Shown here: piece after piece, positions 1 to 9,981 of the stretch
Layout: each line of letters starts with the position of its first letter
How positions within the stretch are numbered: position 1 is the stretch's first letter
From: Marsupella aquatica
Taxonomy: Eukaryota; Marchantiophyta
Length of the DNA: 64,000 nt
Assembly: GCA_973895155.1 (NCBI GenBank)
Contig: OZ316899.1
Coordinates: 1,240,001-1,304,000, forward strand
Direction: 5' to 3'
Program-made: the position numbers and the translations under genes
Notes under the pieces: generated by a model
Databases searched by the model: none
The model's input: the letters and a program-made list of their open reading frames with translations, nothing else
What the model was told of the DNA's origin: nothing

Positions 1-470
1 AAGAGAGAGAAGAGAAGGAAAGAGGAGAGAGGGAGAGGAGAGAGGGAGAAGAGAGAGAGAACCAAGGGAAAGAGAAGAGAGGGAGAGGAGAGAAGCTCAA
101 GAGAGAGAAGAGAAGGAAAGAGAAGAGAGGGAGAGGAGAGAGGGAGAAGAGAGAGAGAAGAGAGAAGCAGAAGAGAGAGAAGCGAGGGAAAGAGGAGAGA
201 GGGAGAGGAGAGAAGCTCAAGAGAGAGAAGAGAAGGAAAGAGGAGAGAGGGAGAGGAGAGGGAGAAGAGAGAAGCAGAAGAGAGAGAAGCGAGGGAAAGA
301 GAAGAGAGGGAGAGGAGAGAAGCTCAAGAGAGAGAAGAGGGGGAAAGAGAAGAGAGGGAGAGGAGAAAGCGAGAAGAGATGGAGAGGAGAAAGCGAGAAG
401 AGATGGAGAGGAGAGAAGCTGAAGAGAAAGAAGACGATGAGAGGAGAGAGGGAGAAGAGAGAGAAGAGAG
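1..470. repeat. GA-rich low-complexity repeat
   Basis: Almost pure purine sequence made of imperfectly repeated blocks such as AGAGAAGAGAAGGAAAGAG and GGGAGAGGAGAGAAGC. It runs from the window edge and grades into the ORF at 379. The opposite-strand reading frame (Ser/Phe/Leu-rich) is only the complement of the repeat and is not called as a gene. Confidence 0.9.
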
Positions 471-1727
471 TGCAAGACAGGATCGGGAGAGAGAACAAGA
501 TGAAGAGACGGACAGAAAAACTGAAGGGCAATCGAAAAGGGAAAGGAAAGAAGTTGATAGTGAACAAGATATGGAGTGGGCGCCTGATCCGCTCAACAAT
601 GAAGCAAATGACTTCCTCCATTTCTCAGCTGACAATACGAGCTTGGACATGGCGACTGATATGCAATGCGCGGATACTTTGAGGGAGTTAAGACTCCCGT
701 TTGGGGGACCAACGATTGAAGAAACAGAAGTTATCAAAATTGGAGTCTGGAAAGAGAAAACTCGATTTTGATGACTCTTCTAATAATGACTTCATGAAGC
801 CGCGGAACACTGTTCCGCCAGAGACCACTTCATCTCGGGACGGCAATTCGAGTCTTCATGGGACTGTAAAAGAGATATTGTCGCTATCAGATTTGAAAGC
901 CATAAACTCGAGATCAGAGTCTGCTAGAGTCTGCTTCTTTGCGAGTTCCAAAGGTACCATTTCTGGAATTTTAGTGAAGCTTTAGACGGTTTCAACTAGT
1001 GTGGAACGAATAAGTGGCTAAAATAAACTTTGATTTTGCAGATAATGCCTCTTACATGATCTGAAAGTAGCAAGAGGTTGATAGACAAATCCCTCAGTCT
1101 ATCTTTGGATGATAGAGAGGTTTTGACTACTATCAATGACATTGACATCACTCGTAAAGTTATGAAGTCTCTCCGTCCCAGAGACTGGTTGGCCTCGGAT
1201 ATTATTAATGGATACTTCATTTTATCAAAGGAAAAAGTGATATCTTCAAGATGTCATTTTTTCAATACGGGTTTTATGGTAAACTCACAAAGAACGAATA
1301 TTGTTACAGTCCGTGCATATCAAGATGGTCGTCACGACTAGGATATAGCTTGTTTGATTGTGACAAAGTTTTTGTCCCAATTCTCCAGAACTTTCATTGG
1401 ACTCTTGCTATCATTGACTTCAAGAAAAAGAGTTTAAAATATTTAGACTCCTTTCATAATGCAGATTCCAAAGTACTAGAGAACTTATGGCGATATATGT
1501 TAGACGAAGCAAAAGATAAAGGACTTGCTTCTTTTGACATTAATGATTGGAGTCGATCCTTTCCAAAAGATATTCCAAAACAGGAGGATTCATATAATTG
1601 CGGAATGTTTGTAATTATGTTCACTTATTGTGAGAGTTTAGGAAAACCCTATTCATTCCATTGGAGTAGTCAATGTGTAAGTCAACGTGAAGTAGTTCTC
1701 CAATTACTGCGTAAGAGTATTAGTTAG
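379..1727 (+). pseudogene. Ulp1/SENP-type (C48) cysteine protease, transposon-type, frameshifted
   Basis: C48 proteases remove SUMO-like modifiers; relatives are often captured by plant transposons. The N-terminal part (379-771) is Glu/Arg-rich and is read directly out of the GA repeat. A second frame (701-985) carries a basic stretch, then a likely 3' splice site (TTTTGCAG near 1040). The protease region begins near 1078 with an RPRDWLASDIING block, typical of the family's 'WL.D..I' segment, and switches frame near 1270. The catalytic set is intact: His at 1395 (FHWTLAII), Asp at 1446 (YLDSF), Gln at 1581 (PKQEDS) and Cys at 1599 (NCGMF). The frame changes near 740 and 1270 make an intact product unlikely unless my exon limits are wrong. 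A possible poly(A) signal (AATAAAA) lies near 1779. Confidence 0.8.
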
Positions 1728-1854
1728 TCTATTAGAATCAGAATTCATTTTAGAATATGTTTCCTATTGAAATGTTTAATAAAATTGATATTGTAAGTAT
1801 TGGTTGTTACATGATTATGTGAGTAATATGTTATTGCTTTGTTTTATTTGGCAC

Positions 1855-2540
1855 AGGTGGTGAAATATTTTAAAGGTACAAGATTGCTTGTACTTGATAT
1901 GGATGCATTTCTTTATTATCCTTGTGAGGTATCATCGAAGATCAACAAGTCGAGATTAATCGCGGTGGACAATGTTACAATATGTACACGACCATTTTTC
2001 CACCAGTTTATGAAATTCTGTTTTGAGCATTTTAGTGTAGGAATTTGGTCACGGATGTCAAAAAAAATACTGACAAAATACTTGGCAGTATTACTAAGCC
2101 ACGGTGAAAGGAGTACACTGAAGTTTTCCTTTGGGAAAGAGAAATTATCGAGAATTGGTCTCGATGCTAACCAGGACTTTGTTTATTTGAAACTACTTGA
2201 AACCGTGTACCTTAAGATGCCACATATAATTAGAAAGAATGTGACACTTCTAGATTTGCCGAGTAATACATTCTGCAACACTTTTTGGTCATCTTTATAT
2301 CCTCCTCCGTATCATGGAGGTGAAGATGATATATTTTTGAGAACTCAACTTATTCCTTATCTTTCTCGATTTTACGAGTTTGATAATTCGTGGAATTATG
2401 TTCAAGACTATTATCCGGATTGGTCCCTAGAGTCTTTACATCTAGCTTGGGAGACAAATGAGAAGAAATGGAAATCTTGTCGTGTATTTCAAAGGAAGGG
2501 AAACGTACATCATGTAGCAAAATTTAGAGCCCACACTTAG
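1855..2540 (+). CDS. FCP1/NIF-like HAD phosphatase domain protein, divergent
   Basis: FCP1/SCP-type HAD phosphatases dephosphorylate Ser/Thr, classically on the RNA polymerase II tail. The reading frame starts after a good 3' splice site (TTTATTTGGCACAG) and has no obvious own ATG at the domain edge, so an upstream exon is likely. Motif I is LLVLDMDAF (Asp codons at 1896 and 1902); the usual DLDGT/DLDET has become DMDAF, but both Asp are kept. A block like the family's 'RPFLDEFL' follows (TRPFFHQFMKFC, then VGIWSRMSKK), and LLDLPSNTF lies where motif III/IV is expected. It ends at TAG 2540 with AATAAAA near 2617. It lies 130 bp after the Ulp1 stop on the same strand, so both may belong to one captured transposon cargo. 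FCP1 assignment is moderate; activity is unknown. Confidence 0.62.
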
Positions 2541-2899
2541 TTACAAGTAGAAGATTACTTTAGACAGTAGTGGATTTTATTCCGCTATTGGATGCACAAT
2601 GTACTATTTGATGACAATAAAATAATTGTTTGATTATTTTTGCAATTAATTAAAACCTGTGTGGGTTTAAATTATAGGTTTCAATATTTTGTATTGTCAA
2701 ATTGGATATTCTATTTGTTGCACTAAATTGAATGGTGTGTGCACAAACAAACATTTTAATATGTTGGGGATCGAAGAGGTTTCATTGGTCATAGCCAGAA
2801 GATGTCAGGTTTCGGGCCGGGGGTGTCAGTCATGTGTTGGGGGCCGGGGGAGAGTGGATGGGGTTTGGGGGTAGGCCTCTGGAGGTGTTGGCCCTGAAA

Positions 2900-3322
2900 T
2901 AGGGGGTCTCAATTATGAGATCCCGGTCCGCCAAGACGGGGCCGGGATGAGAACTCTGAGACGGCCCTCCAAGACGGGGCCGCGATGACTCCCACTATGG
3001 GGCCGGGATGACGCCCACTAAAAGGGGGGGGAGAATTTTGAGCGGCCATAGCTAGAGCAGCTTTCGACAAAGCAGCGTTCGGCAAAGCAGCTCGCACACA
3101 CAAGTGTGTTCGATGTTGCCCTAGGACTATCAGCCTTGGGAGATAAGAGCCAGGAGCGGGGCAAGGCAAGTAGCGACTTAGTCGGGTGCCAAACGGTCAT
3201 GGGACTTTGTTGGCTCCCGGGTCGGATGTGTGACGACGGTGGTTTTGGACGCCGACACCCTTTTGGCGGATGTCCATTTTGGGCCAAAACTGGGCACGCG
3301 GGAAAATAATTGAGACCCCCTA
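2900..3322. mobile_element. MITE, TA target duplication, 15-bp terminal inverted repeats
   Basis: A 419-bp unit (2902-3320) begins GGGGGTCTCAATTAT and ends with its perfect reverse complement ATAATTGAGACCCCC. It is flanked on both sides by TA. TA duplication and short perfect inverted repeats fit a Tc1/mariner (Stowaway-like) MITE. The interior is GC-rich, has repeats of the type AAGACGGGGCCGGGATGA and has no credible gene. Confidence 0.8.
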
Positions 3323-3329
3323 ATGGCTC

Positions 3330-3680
3330 CCCAATCAGGAATGGATCCTGCAGATCCCGGGACCCTGCCCCAATCCTGGCCCAGACCCAGCCCGGATTGC
3401 TTCGAACCCCGTTGCTTGCTTGACGTTTATGAGGGTGTTTTTTTCACAATTTGATCATTGGGCAAGGTCAACCCAGATTCAGTCTCTTTAATTTGTTATA
3501 ATGTCACTAATGTTCTGCCCATAAATGAGATTTGGAGGCTTCTTGGGACCCGTACCGCAAAACTAAAATGAAAGTTAAGTAGATTTATATTTTTAATTCT
3601 ATAAAATAAAATAAAATTATATTACATAAATATATTATATAAATGCATTTGGGAATTTGTGGAAATAAAACATTCCACTA
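3330..3680. other. AT-rich spacer, nothing recognised
   Basis: After a short GC-rich stretch this becomes AT-rich (3570-3680). No coding signal; it is where the pol region of the gag-bearing element would be expected, so that element is truncated here. Confidence 0.5.
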
Positions 3681-3684
3681 TTGT

Positions 3685-4926
3685 CTAAATTGGTGTTTGG
3701 TGGACTCGGTTCTTCCATCTTGGGCATTCCTGCACGATATGCCCGGATTGGAAGCACTTTGAACACCACGCATGGGCTCGGGTCTCTGGTGGCTTCTTCT
3801 TCTCCACCGGCTTTTCCGTGAGATGTACTGACAATGCTTTGAGACGATCTGTGATTTCGTTAAGCTTGTCTATTTCGGCAGCCTTTGGATCAGGTATCGC
3901 TCTTTGAACACGGGGCTTGATTTTCCCCTCCTTCTTAACCAGCCTCTTCTTCTTCTTGCCCCGGCTCTCGCTCTCCGAATCACTTCCTGATGAGCTAGAA
4001 GTGGAGGATCCGCTGGTCGAAGTCGAATCCAAACTAGATTCTGTCTCCGAACTGGACGAGGTCGAACAATGATGCTTCTTCTTCTTGCGTTTCTTCTTCT
4101 TCTCGTTGTACGATCCGGAGTCACTGTCACTGAAGGTCTCGTACTTGCCCTTCCTACGGCGTGCCCGCTGGCTTTGCCGGGAGTTATAGGTGGACTCCCG
4201 GTAGGTTTCAGCGCACGCTATGGCTGCTTGCATTGAAATTGGGTTATTCTGGCGCACCCAGAATTGCATATTCATGGGCAAACCATGGAGGAACCACGTA
4301 AGCTGGAGCACGTCACCCGGCCTAGGCCGGATCTTGGCAGCAAGTTTCTGAAACTTCTGAATGAACTTTTGTAGGGACTCCTTCTTTCCCATGCAAAGCT
4401 GGCCGATCTTTAATAAAGAATGTTGCTCTGATCCAATGGCACGAAACTCTTGGAGCAACGTAGCTTGGAATTGTGCCCATGTAGTCCCGGGTGGCAGCGA
4501 GTTGTACCATGGACGAGCTTCTCCCCACATCACTCCGGGGAGGACGGTTAGCTTAATGGCGTCTTCCCCATTGGCCTTAGCAGTGGCTTCAAACTCATCC
4601 AACCATTCATCCAGATCATCCCCATGATGCCCTTTGAAAGGTCGATAATGGAACCGCAACCATTGTGATATTTGTGGGGGAGCTTGGGCAGCGCGGGCCA
4701 TAGCCGGTGGGGCGGCTGCCATAGGTACTGGTGGCGGTGGCAGTGCTGGTGGTGGTGCAGCAGGGACCAGAGCAGGACCGGACCCCAAAGGTCCCGGTGG
4801 TATGTTCATTTGTCGAGGTGATTGCAAATCCTCCGAACCTAAAGAGTCGGAGCTTGTGGGGGTTGCACTCTCTCGTTCAATTGTCAATCCCCTCAAGTAA
4901 GTTGCTTGAGAACGAGTGACGGGCAT
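3685..4926 (-). CDS. gag: Ty3/gypsy Gag polyprotein, intact ORF (413 aa)
   Basis: Structural protein of an LTR retrotransposon that packages its RNA in cytoplasmic particles. The ATG at 4926 (MPVTRSQ) is followed by a Pro-rich segment (about residues 45-75). The retrotransposon capsid-like domain is about residues 85-245 (WLRFHYRPFKGHHG..., YNSLPPGTTWAQF, then LLQEFRAIG). A Lys/Ser-rich low-complexity linker follows, and a CCHC zinc knuckle near the C-terminus (CSKCFQSGHIVQEC). The frame has no internal stop, which is unusual in this window. No protease or RT follows on the minus strand, so only Gag of this element remains. Confidence 0.9.
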   Translation of the reverse strand: MPVTRSQATYLRGLTIERESATPTSSDSLGSEDLQSPRQMNIPPGPLGSGPALVPAAPPPALPPPPVPMAAAPPAMARAAQAPPQISQWLRFHYRPFKGHHGDDLDEWLDEFEATAKANGEDAIKLTVLPGVMWGEARPWYNSLPPGTTWAQFQATLLQEFRAIGSEQHSLLKIGQLCMGKKESLQKFIQKFQKLAAKIRPRPGDVLQLTWFLHGLPMNMQFWVRQNNPISMQAAIACAETYRESTYNSRQSQRARRRKGKYETFSDSDSGSYNEKKKKRKKKKHHCSTSSSSETESSLDSTSTSGSSTSSSSGSDSESESRGKKKKRLVKKEGKIKPRVQRAIPDPKAAEIDKLNEITDRLKALSVHLTEKPVEKKKPPETRAHAWCSKCFQSGHIVQECPRWKNRVHQTPI

Positions 4927-5026
4927 TTACTCGTATAAATGCAATGGTTAGTAACTCACAAGGGCCTCATGTATTCTGCCCAGGTGCACCCGCACATGTC
5001 TCCCCTCTACTACACGTAGAGTGCCC

Positions 5027-5046
5027 CCTCCATCTAGCGCCAAAAA
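5027..5046 (-). other. Primer-binding-site-like sequence for the gag element
   Basis: Reading on the minus strand, TGGCGCTAGATGGAGGG lies between the LTR-like block and gag. Ty3/gypsy elements often begin their internal part with TGGCGC-type primer sites. The tRNA is not identified. Confidence 0.55.
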
Positions 5047-5054
5047 CAAAGGCT

Positions 5055-5935
5055 ATGTCACATCGTCAACCTAGGCCTTAACCTGGGCTTTGGCTTAGAT
5101 AGGCACATCCTGAGTCAAAATAAGGGTTTGGGCAAGGAGGGGGGCACGGAATGCACCTAACTCACATAAACTAGCGCTAAGTGCGCCTATTGTCATATAC
5201 GAACACCTCTTAGGTATGGTTTGTGTTTCACCGCCGGAACGTACCTCAGTCAATAGGATCGACCCTGGCTTACGAGCTTCTAAGCCTTCGTGTTGTCCGC
5301 CTTCAATCCGGATTTGATGGTATGGGTACTCAACCCGGGCTCGCAACCACTTACCCGCAAGCTGCACCCCGTGCACGACTTGGGTAGTGCGTTCGGCCAA
5401 GCGTTGACACCTATACACGAGATTCACACATATACATACGCACAAGCATACAATCTTGATTTACACGAAGAAAATAATGGGAAAGGATTTTACTATATAG
5501 GAGACATATGCGTACACTTAGTTGACCCAAAAGCTCTGGAATGAACAGGTCCGAGGCCGAGGGTGTACACTACAACTGAGCCCGGCTCCGCACTTGCCCA
5601 GCAAGCTTAGTCCTACACCCTCCCCTTGGTACTCTTTCACTCCCAAAGGTCGGGACTCCCCGCACATACCACGGATGTCCAACACTGAGACTAAAAATCC
5701 CCCCTGCCTCTACCAAAGGGTGCACTAAATACTAAGGGCCGAGGAACGGAGTGCCCTCTCGCCCGAAGATTCGCTAACTAAGGTCCTAACTAAGCTGGCT
5801 GTCAGGCCGGAAAATGGCTTGTCTTATTAGAAGATCCTAATCTACGCAGGTTGTACAGCATGGCAGTGCTGCTTTAACTAGGGCAGGTGCTTGTCCCTAT
5901 AGCCTAATTTAGCTACTCCTACTCTATTTTAATCC
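5055..5935 (-). repeat. LTR-like block between ORF A1 and gag
   Basis: Non-coding block downstream of A1 and directly upstream of the primer site, ending on the minus strand in TGTGACA. It contains the conserved box (5209-5245) TTCCGGCGGTGAAACACAAA followed by CCATACC, which recurs after the other coiled-coil ORFs. It also shares CACGGGGAGTCCCG-type words with 12311-13310. The exact ends are not certain. Confidence 0.5.
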
Positions 5936-5945
5936 TACTCCGCCG

Positions 5946-8555
5946 CTAATGCCTGGCACGCTTGCCAGAGCCGCCCGAGTGGGAGCGGCTATCCCACTGC
6001 CTTCTGAGTCTGTCGGCGTCCTGCTTGAGTAGCTGGACCTGGTCCAACAGAGATTCATTCTCCCGCTTTGTCGCGTTTGCCTCTTCCGCGGCCTCCTGGC
6101 ATGCCTCCTCCAGTTGCTGGGTGTCGCTCGTCAGCTTATCCACCAACTGGGCCTGTTTTGTGGCTTCTCCTTGAAGCCGCGCCACCTCTGTCTTTAGGGT
6201 GTCAATCTTGGTTGTGTCCCGCTGAGATCTAGAGTCAGCTTCCTCCAGATCCTTTTGCCAACTGACGGTTTGTCCCTTCAAACCGTCAATCTTGGCCCGG
6301 AGCCATGCGATCTCGGCGTTCTTTCCGAGCCCGGCCTGTTTTGCTAAAGCTGCTCGGGCCCTAGCCTCGGCAACCTGGTCCTTTGTGGCCGTTACCTGAG
6401 GCCGTAGTTGCTGGAGTTCAGCCTCCAAGGTTGCCACTTCGTCCTTTAGGTAGGCAGACTCAACCCGATATCGCTCTATTCTCTGCGCTGTCTCTGCTTG
6501 CGCATGTCCTGCCCTTACAGCCGCAACCAACTCCTGGTTGAAGAAGTAGGCCACCCTCCGGGCCATGTATTCCCCGGTGTCCCGAGAGATCTGTTGCGAG
6601 AAATCTCCCAACAACCCGTTCAGAAATGGGCCCGACGCAAAGAGTTCCGGATGATCTAGACTATGTCCATCTGGATTTGGGCACGGGCAGACTCCAACCT
6701 GTGCGGGAGTAGGAGTGGACACATCCAACCCTTGAGGTAAGTCGGTCAAAGGGGCTGGTTCCACTGGAGGTGGGCGGTTCTCCTGCACCACCGCGGGGGG
6801 TGGTGGAGTCCCCTTGGCTACCATGGCATCTGCTTTGCCTATGGCTTCATCCGGCCCGGCTTCGATTGCATTGTCCCGATTGATCGCGTCTAAGGTTGCG
6901 ATAACGTCAATGGGTATGCCTGGCGGGGCGGCAGCGGCGGGTTGCGGGGCCGGGGTAGCAGGACTTGCAGCTGCCAGACTTTGGGCCTCGGACTGCGGTC
7001 GCCTCACCTAGGCTGGGAACACCCATTTTGGCGGGGTCAGCTCGGGCTCGTTGAGACGCGGGAGGCTCCGGCGGTCAAAATGAGCGTACCACTTGATGAT
7101 GATTTCGATGTGGCTAGCGAAGTACGCCCTTCCACCAAGGTACAAAGTCTTCCTTCTCCGCTCCATCTCCTCGTGGAACTTCTTGACAAAGAAGGACGCC
7201 CACTTCCTGGGCCGATAGTTCTCCACTTGGATGACCTGAGCAGCCGATATTTCTCCTCTGGGTTCCATCATGTGGAGGGCATACCGCTGGAACTCCAGGC
7301 GTTTTGCTACCTCCGGGATGAGGCACGTCCTCATTAAGAACCCATTGTCCACTACCCCCTTGGCCGGGAAACTAGAGGACTGGTATTTAGCTCCCTTGCC
7401 CCCAGGAGCCCGCGACTCTACTCAGTTTATCCCCTCAGGTAAACCAAAAATCATTTTTAGACGTGCCTCATTGAGACACATCACTCTCCCGTGCGCTCGG
7501 GTTTGTTGACAGGCCTTGTCAAAGTTCTGAATGAACTCCGACATATCCTGTCTGTAGTACCTGCTTGCATTCCAAGGGAGAGAGGCGAGGTGCTCAAACC
7601 CTTGGGTCTTCAGATAGCATGCATGCTTGGGGTGGAGGATGTTCTTGTGAACATTGTCCCTTATGCGATGCATGGTCATCTTGGCTACCGCAACCGTGGC
7701 CAAAGGCAACCTGTGTACGGCTGCGGGCTCCTTCCTCTTCCTACCCCGAGACTGATTCCCGGGGTGACTAGAAGAGGGAGACACCTCTCCTTCCTCTCGG
7801 TCAGGTGGTGGTAGCGCGACTGCCGTGAGTATTGGTGTCGGGGCCGCTAGAGTTACCGTGTTATCCCCTTGGGCTTGCTGGAGTGGTGCTGGGTTGTTCG
7901 GCGCTCATTGAGTCGTACCCCGCGGCCGTCGATTCAGAGGAGGGTGAGCCTCCTCGTCTTTGGAGCTAATATTTACCGCATTCACCATGGATCCTACTCG
8001 GAGAGGCGGTGGAATCGGTGGCGGGGACCGGCTTGGCTGAGGCCGAGGAGGTGTAGGTGCGGGTATGGGCACGGGTTGGCCGGAACTGGTCATTGATGGT
8101 AGAGTTGCCATGAAGTTTTGCAGGTGCCGGTGGAGGTTTTCCAAAGCAAGTGAAGACGGCCCTGTCGACCGGGCAGTGTTGAACTTGCTGTTGATGATAG
8201 CCCGGACCCGAGCGGGGATGTGGTCAAAGTGGTGCCACTGCAAGTCGATCGTGCCCGGGATATTGAAGACCTCGTCCGGAAGCCGAAGCAATGCCTCCCA
8301 GAAGCCGATGTATTTGCCTCCGTCAAAGAAGTACCCTGATACTTCTTCGGGTCGGTAACGCTCGCTCTGGGATGGGTAATCAAAGTTAAGGAGATAGTGG
8401 TGTCATTTTGCTAGGCGGATGGCTCTCTTGTATTCGCGTTCGATCTCGTATCGGCACGGGTTGGCGTGTTTCAATGAGTTGGCCAAGTGCCCTCCGATAG
8501 ACACGAACTGAGTCCAGAATCGTATGGCCAAACTGGAAAGGATCGTGTGCGACAT
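5946..8555 (-). pseudogene. Copy A1: Pro-rich/coiled-coil transposon-type protein, four premature stops
   Basis: Function unknown. One reading frame runs from ATG 8555 (MSHTILSSLAIRFW) to the stop at 5946, about 870 codons. It is broken only by TGA at 8403, 7905 and 7422 and TAG at 7008, with no frameshift seen. Order: N-terminal helical segment; a Pro-rich linker (about 8130-7950) ending in SMVNAVN; a globular block (7780-7050) with LPWNASRYYRQ, IFGLPEG, LHMMEPRGEI and VIQVENY; a second Pro-rich linker; then a long heptad-rich coiled coil (about 6550-6000). The globular block loosely resembles the plant 'putative transposon protein' domains seen in non-autonomous elements; I cannot confirm this. 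Homologous to A2, A3, B and C in this window. A TATA box lies about 100 bp upstream. Confidence 0.7.
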
Positions 8556-8649
8556 TCAGAGGAGATAGCAGGTGACTAAGGAAAAAGCGAGAGAGCCGGG
8601 GTCGAAGCTGGCGTGTGGACTGAAGAACTGGTGCACTGCAAAGGATCGG

Positions 8650-8663
8650 CCCCTTTTATACCC
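8650..8663 (-). promoter_or_regulatory. TATA box upstream of A1
   Basis: GGGTATAAAAGGGG on the minus strand, about 100 bp before the A1 start. A TATAAAAG in the equivalent place precedes copy A3 (37210), which supports a conserved element promoter. Confidence 0.6.
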
Positions 8664-8985
8664 TGAGAGCTCATCAATCGCTCGACGCCTCCTCATCGCT
8701 TATAGGCCGAGCCTTTCATGCTCGTAGTGTACCGGCCCCTTCGCCGGTCCGGGTCAGCTTGTGTCAGTGGCCGCCTCCCGGAGTTTGTTATACGGACCCA
8801 AGGGGGGGGAAAGGGGGCCCATTACATGCTCGCAACCCGGGCGTGCAAATGGCGACCCGCCGCCAGCCCGAACATGAATTCCCCTTATTGACTAATGATT
8901 TCCTACTCATAATGGCTACCTAAACACTGTCATTATGCTAATAATAACGGCCTAAGATACCTCTAACGGCGCGTGCTAAGCGCGG

Positions 8986-9435
8986 TTAGACCAAATCACT
9001 CATTACCCGCCATACCGGCGGCGTCACAGGTAGCTTCTGCGAGAGCACATCATTGAATTCCTCTAAAATTTCAGGAATTTGACCGCAGTTGGGCCCAACC
9101 TTAGCTGACTTAACCTTTGGCTGCGAAGCAGCCTCCTTAATTGGGTGGAGATGAAAGAAGAAACATTCATGTCCACCCTTGAAGTCTTTCCACCATTGCT
9201 TCGCCGATACACACAGAGACAACCACAACACTTTACTTACTTTGAGAAATATTTCTTTATTTTTGGTAACTTTGTGTACAACGATGGGCTCACCGCCCTT
9301 ATTGGGAAAATGGAGCACTTCACCTCCCGGTTTCAAGGTAGCATTGTGCTTTCTGAGATAACCTAGTGACAAAATAAAGTCTACGGCTAGACCGTCTAGA
9401 ATGTAGAACATCTTCTCACTAACAAAATTTGTGAC
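8986..9435 (-). pseudogene. pol: Ty3/gypsy retropepsin C-terminus and RT linker fragment
   Basis: The frame after the in-element stop reads VDFILSLGYLRKHNATL, which matches the end of gypsy aspartic proteases (DIILG.DWL..H). Further on, LEEFNDVLSQKLPVTPP is the familiar linker into reverse transcriptase. The DSG active site and the RT core are absent. It lies between A1 and A2 and is not in the right order to belong to the gag at 3685-4926, so it is a separate remnant. Confidence 0.75.
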
Positions 9436-9981
9436 ACGGGTAACGTGTCACTTAACCGAACGTAGGTCCTAGATTAGGACTTATACGGTCATTAGGACCA
9501 TAGTCATAGCGTAAAGTACCACGAATAGCCGTCTTTGCCATTATGAATAGATTAGGAGTAGGTTAGTTGACTAAATGATTACAAATTAAGGAAAGAGGAT
9601 TATTACAATCGACTGAGGTACGTGGCGGTGGCGGAGTAAAAATCCGTTAGGAGATCACGCTTGGACCGAGACACCCAACTTTGGTTCATTATCAATGACC
9701 AAAACGGCCTCGCCTTCTCACGCTCGAGCTCACCCTGGCACCTCCATAAGAGCTGAGTCGATGGCGTTGCGGCCCATTTGCTCATTCATACCTTTTGGAA
9801 TTTGCGGACGCTGCCATTCACTCTTGCCTTTTGCTCGAATCAAGCTAACTTTTACGAGGAAATTATCAAGGGGTAAGAGCGGATTGTGGCGGGATTTAGT
9901 CAGGGCGAGTAAGACCTCCACCAACAAGCAAACCGGCCGGGCGAGAACGCGGACTCGACGAACCAGACTACAAAGGTTAGT

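Noticed and set aside
217-737. Ser/Phe/Leu-rich minus-strand ORFs
   Set aside because: They are the complement of the GA repeat and its continuation; there are no domains.
2902-3320. Short ORFs on both strands inside the MITE
   Set aside because: GC-rich low-complexity frames within a non-coding element.
3685-9435. gag at 3685-4926 and the protease fragment at 8986-9435 as one element
   Set aside because: On the minus strand the protease would precede gag, and A1 plus an LTR-like block lie between them.
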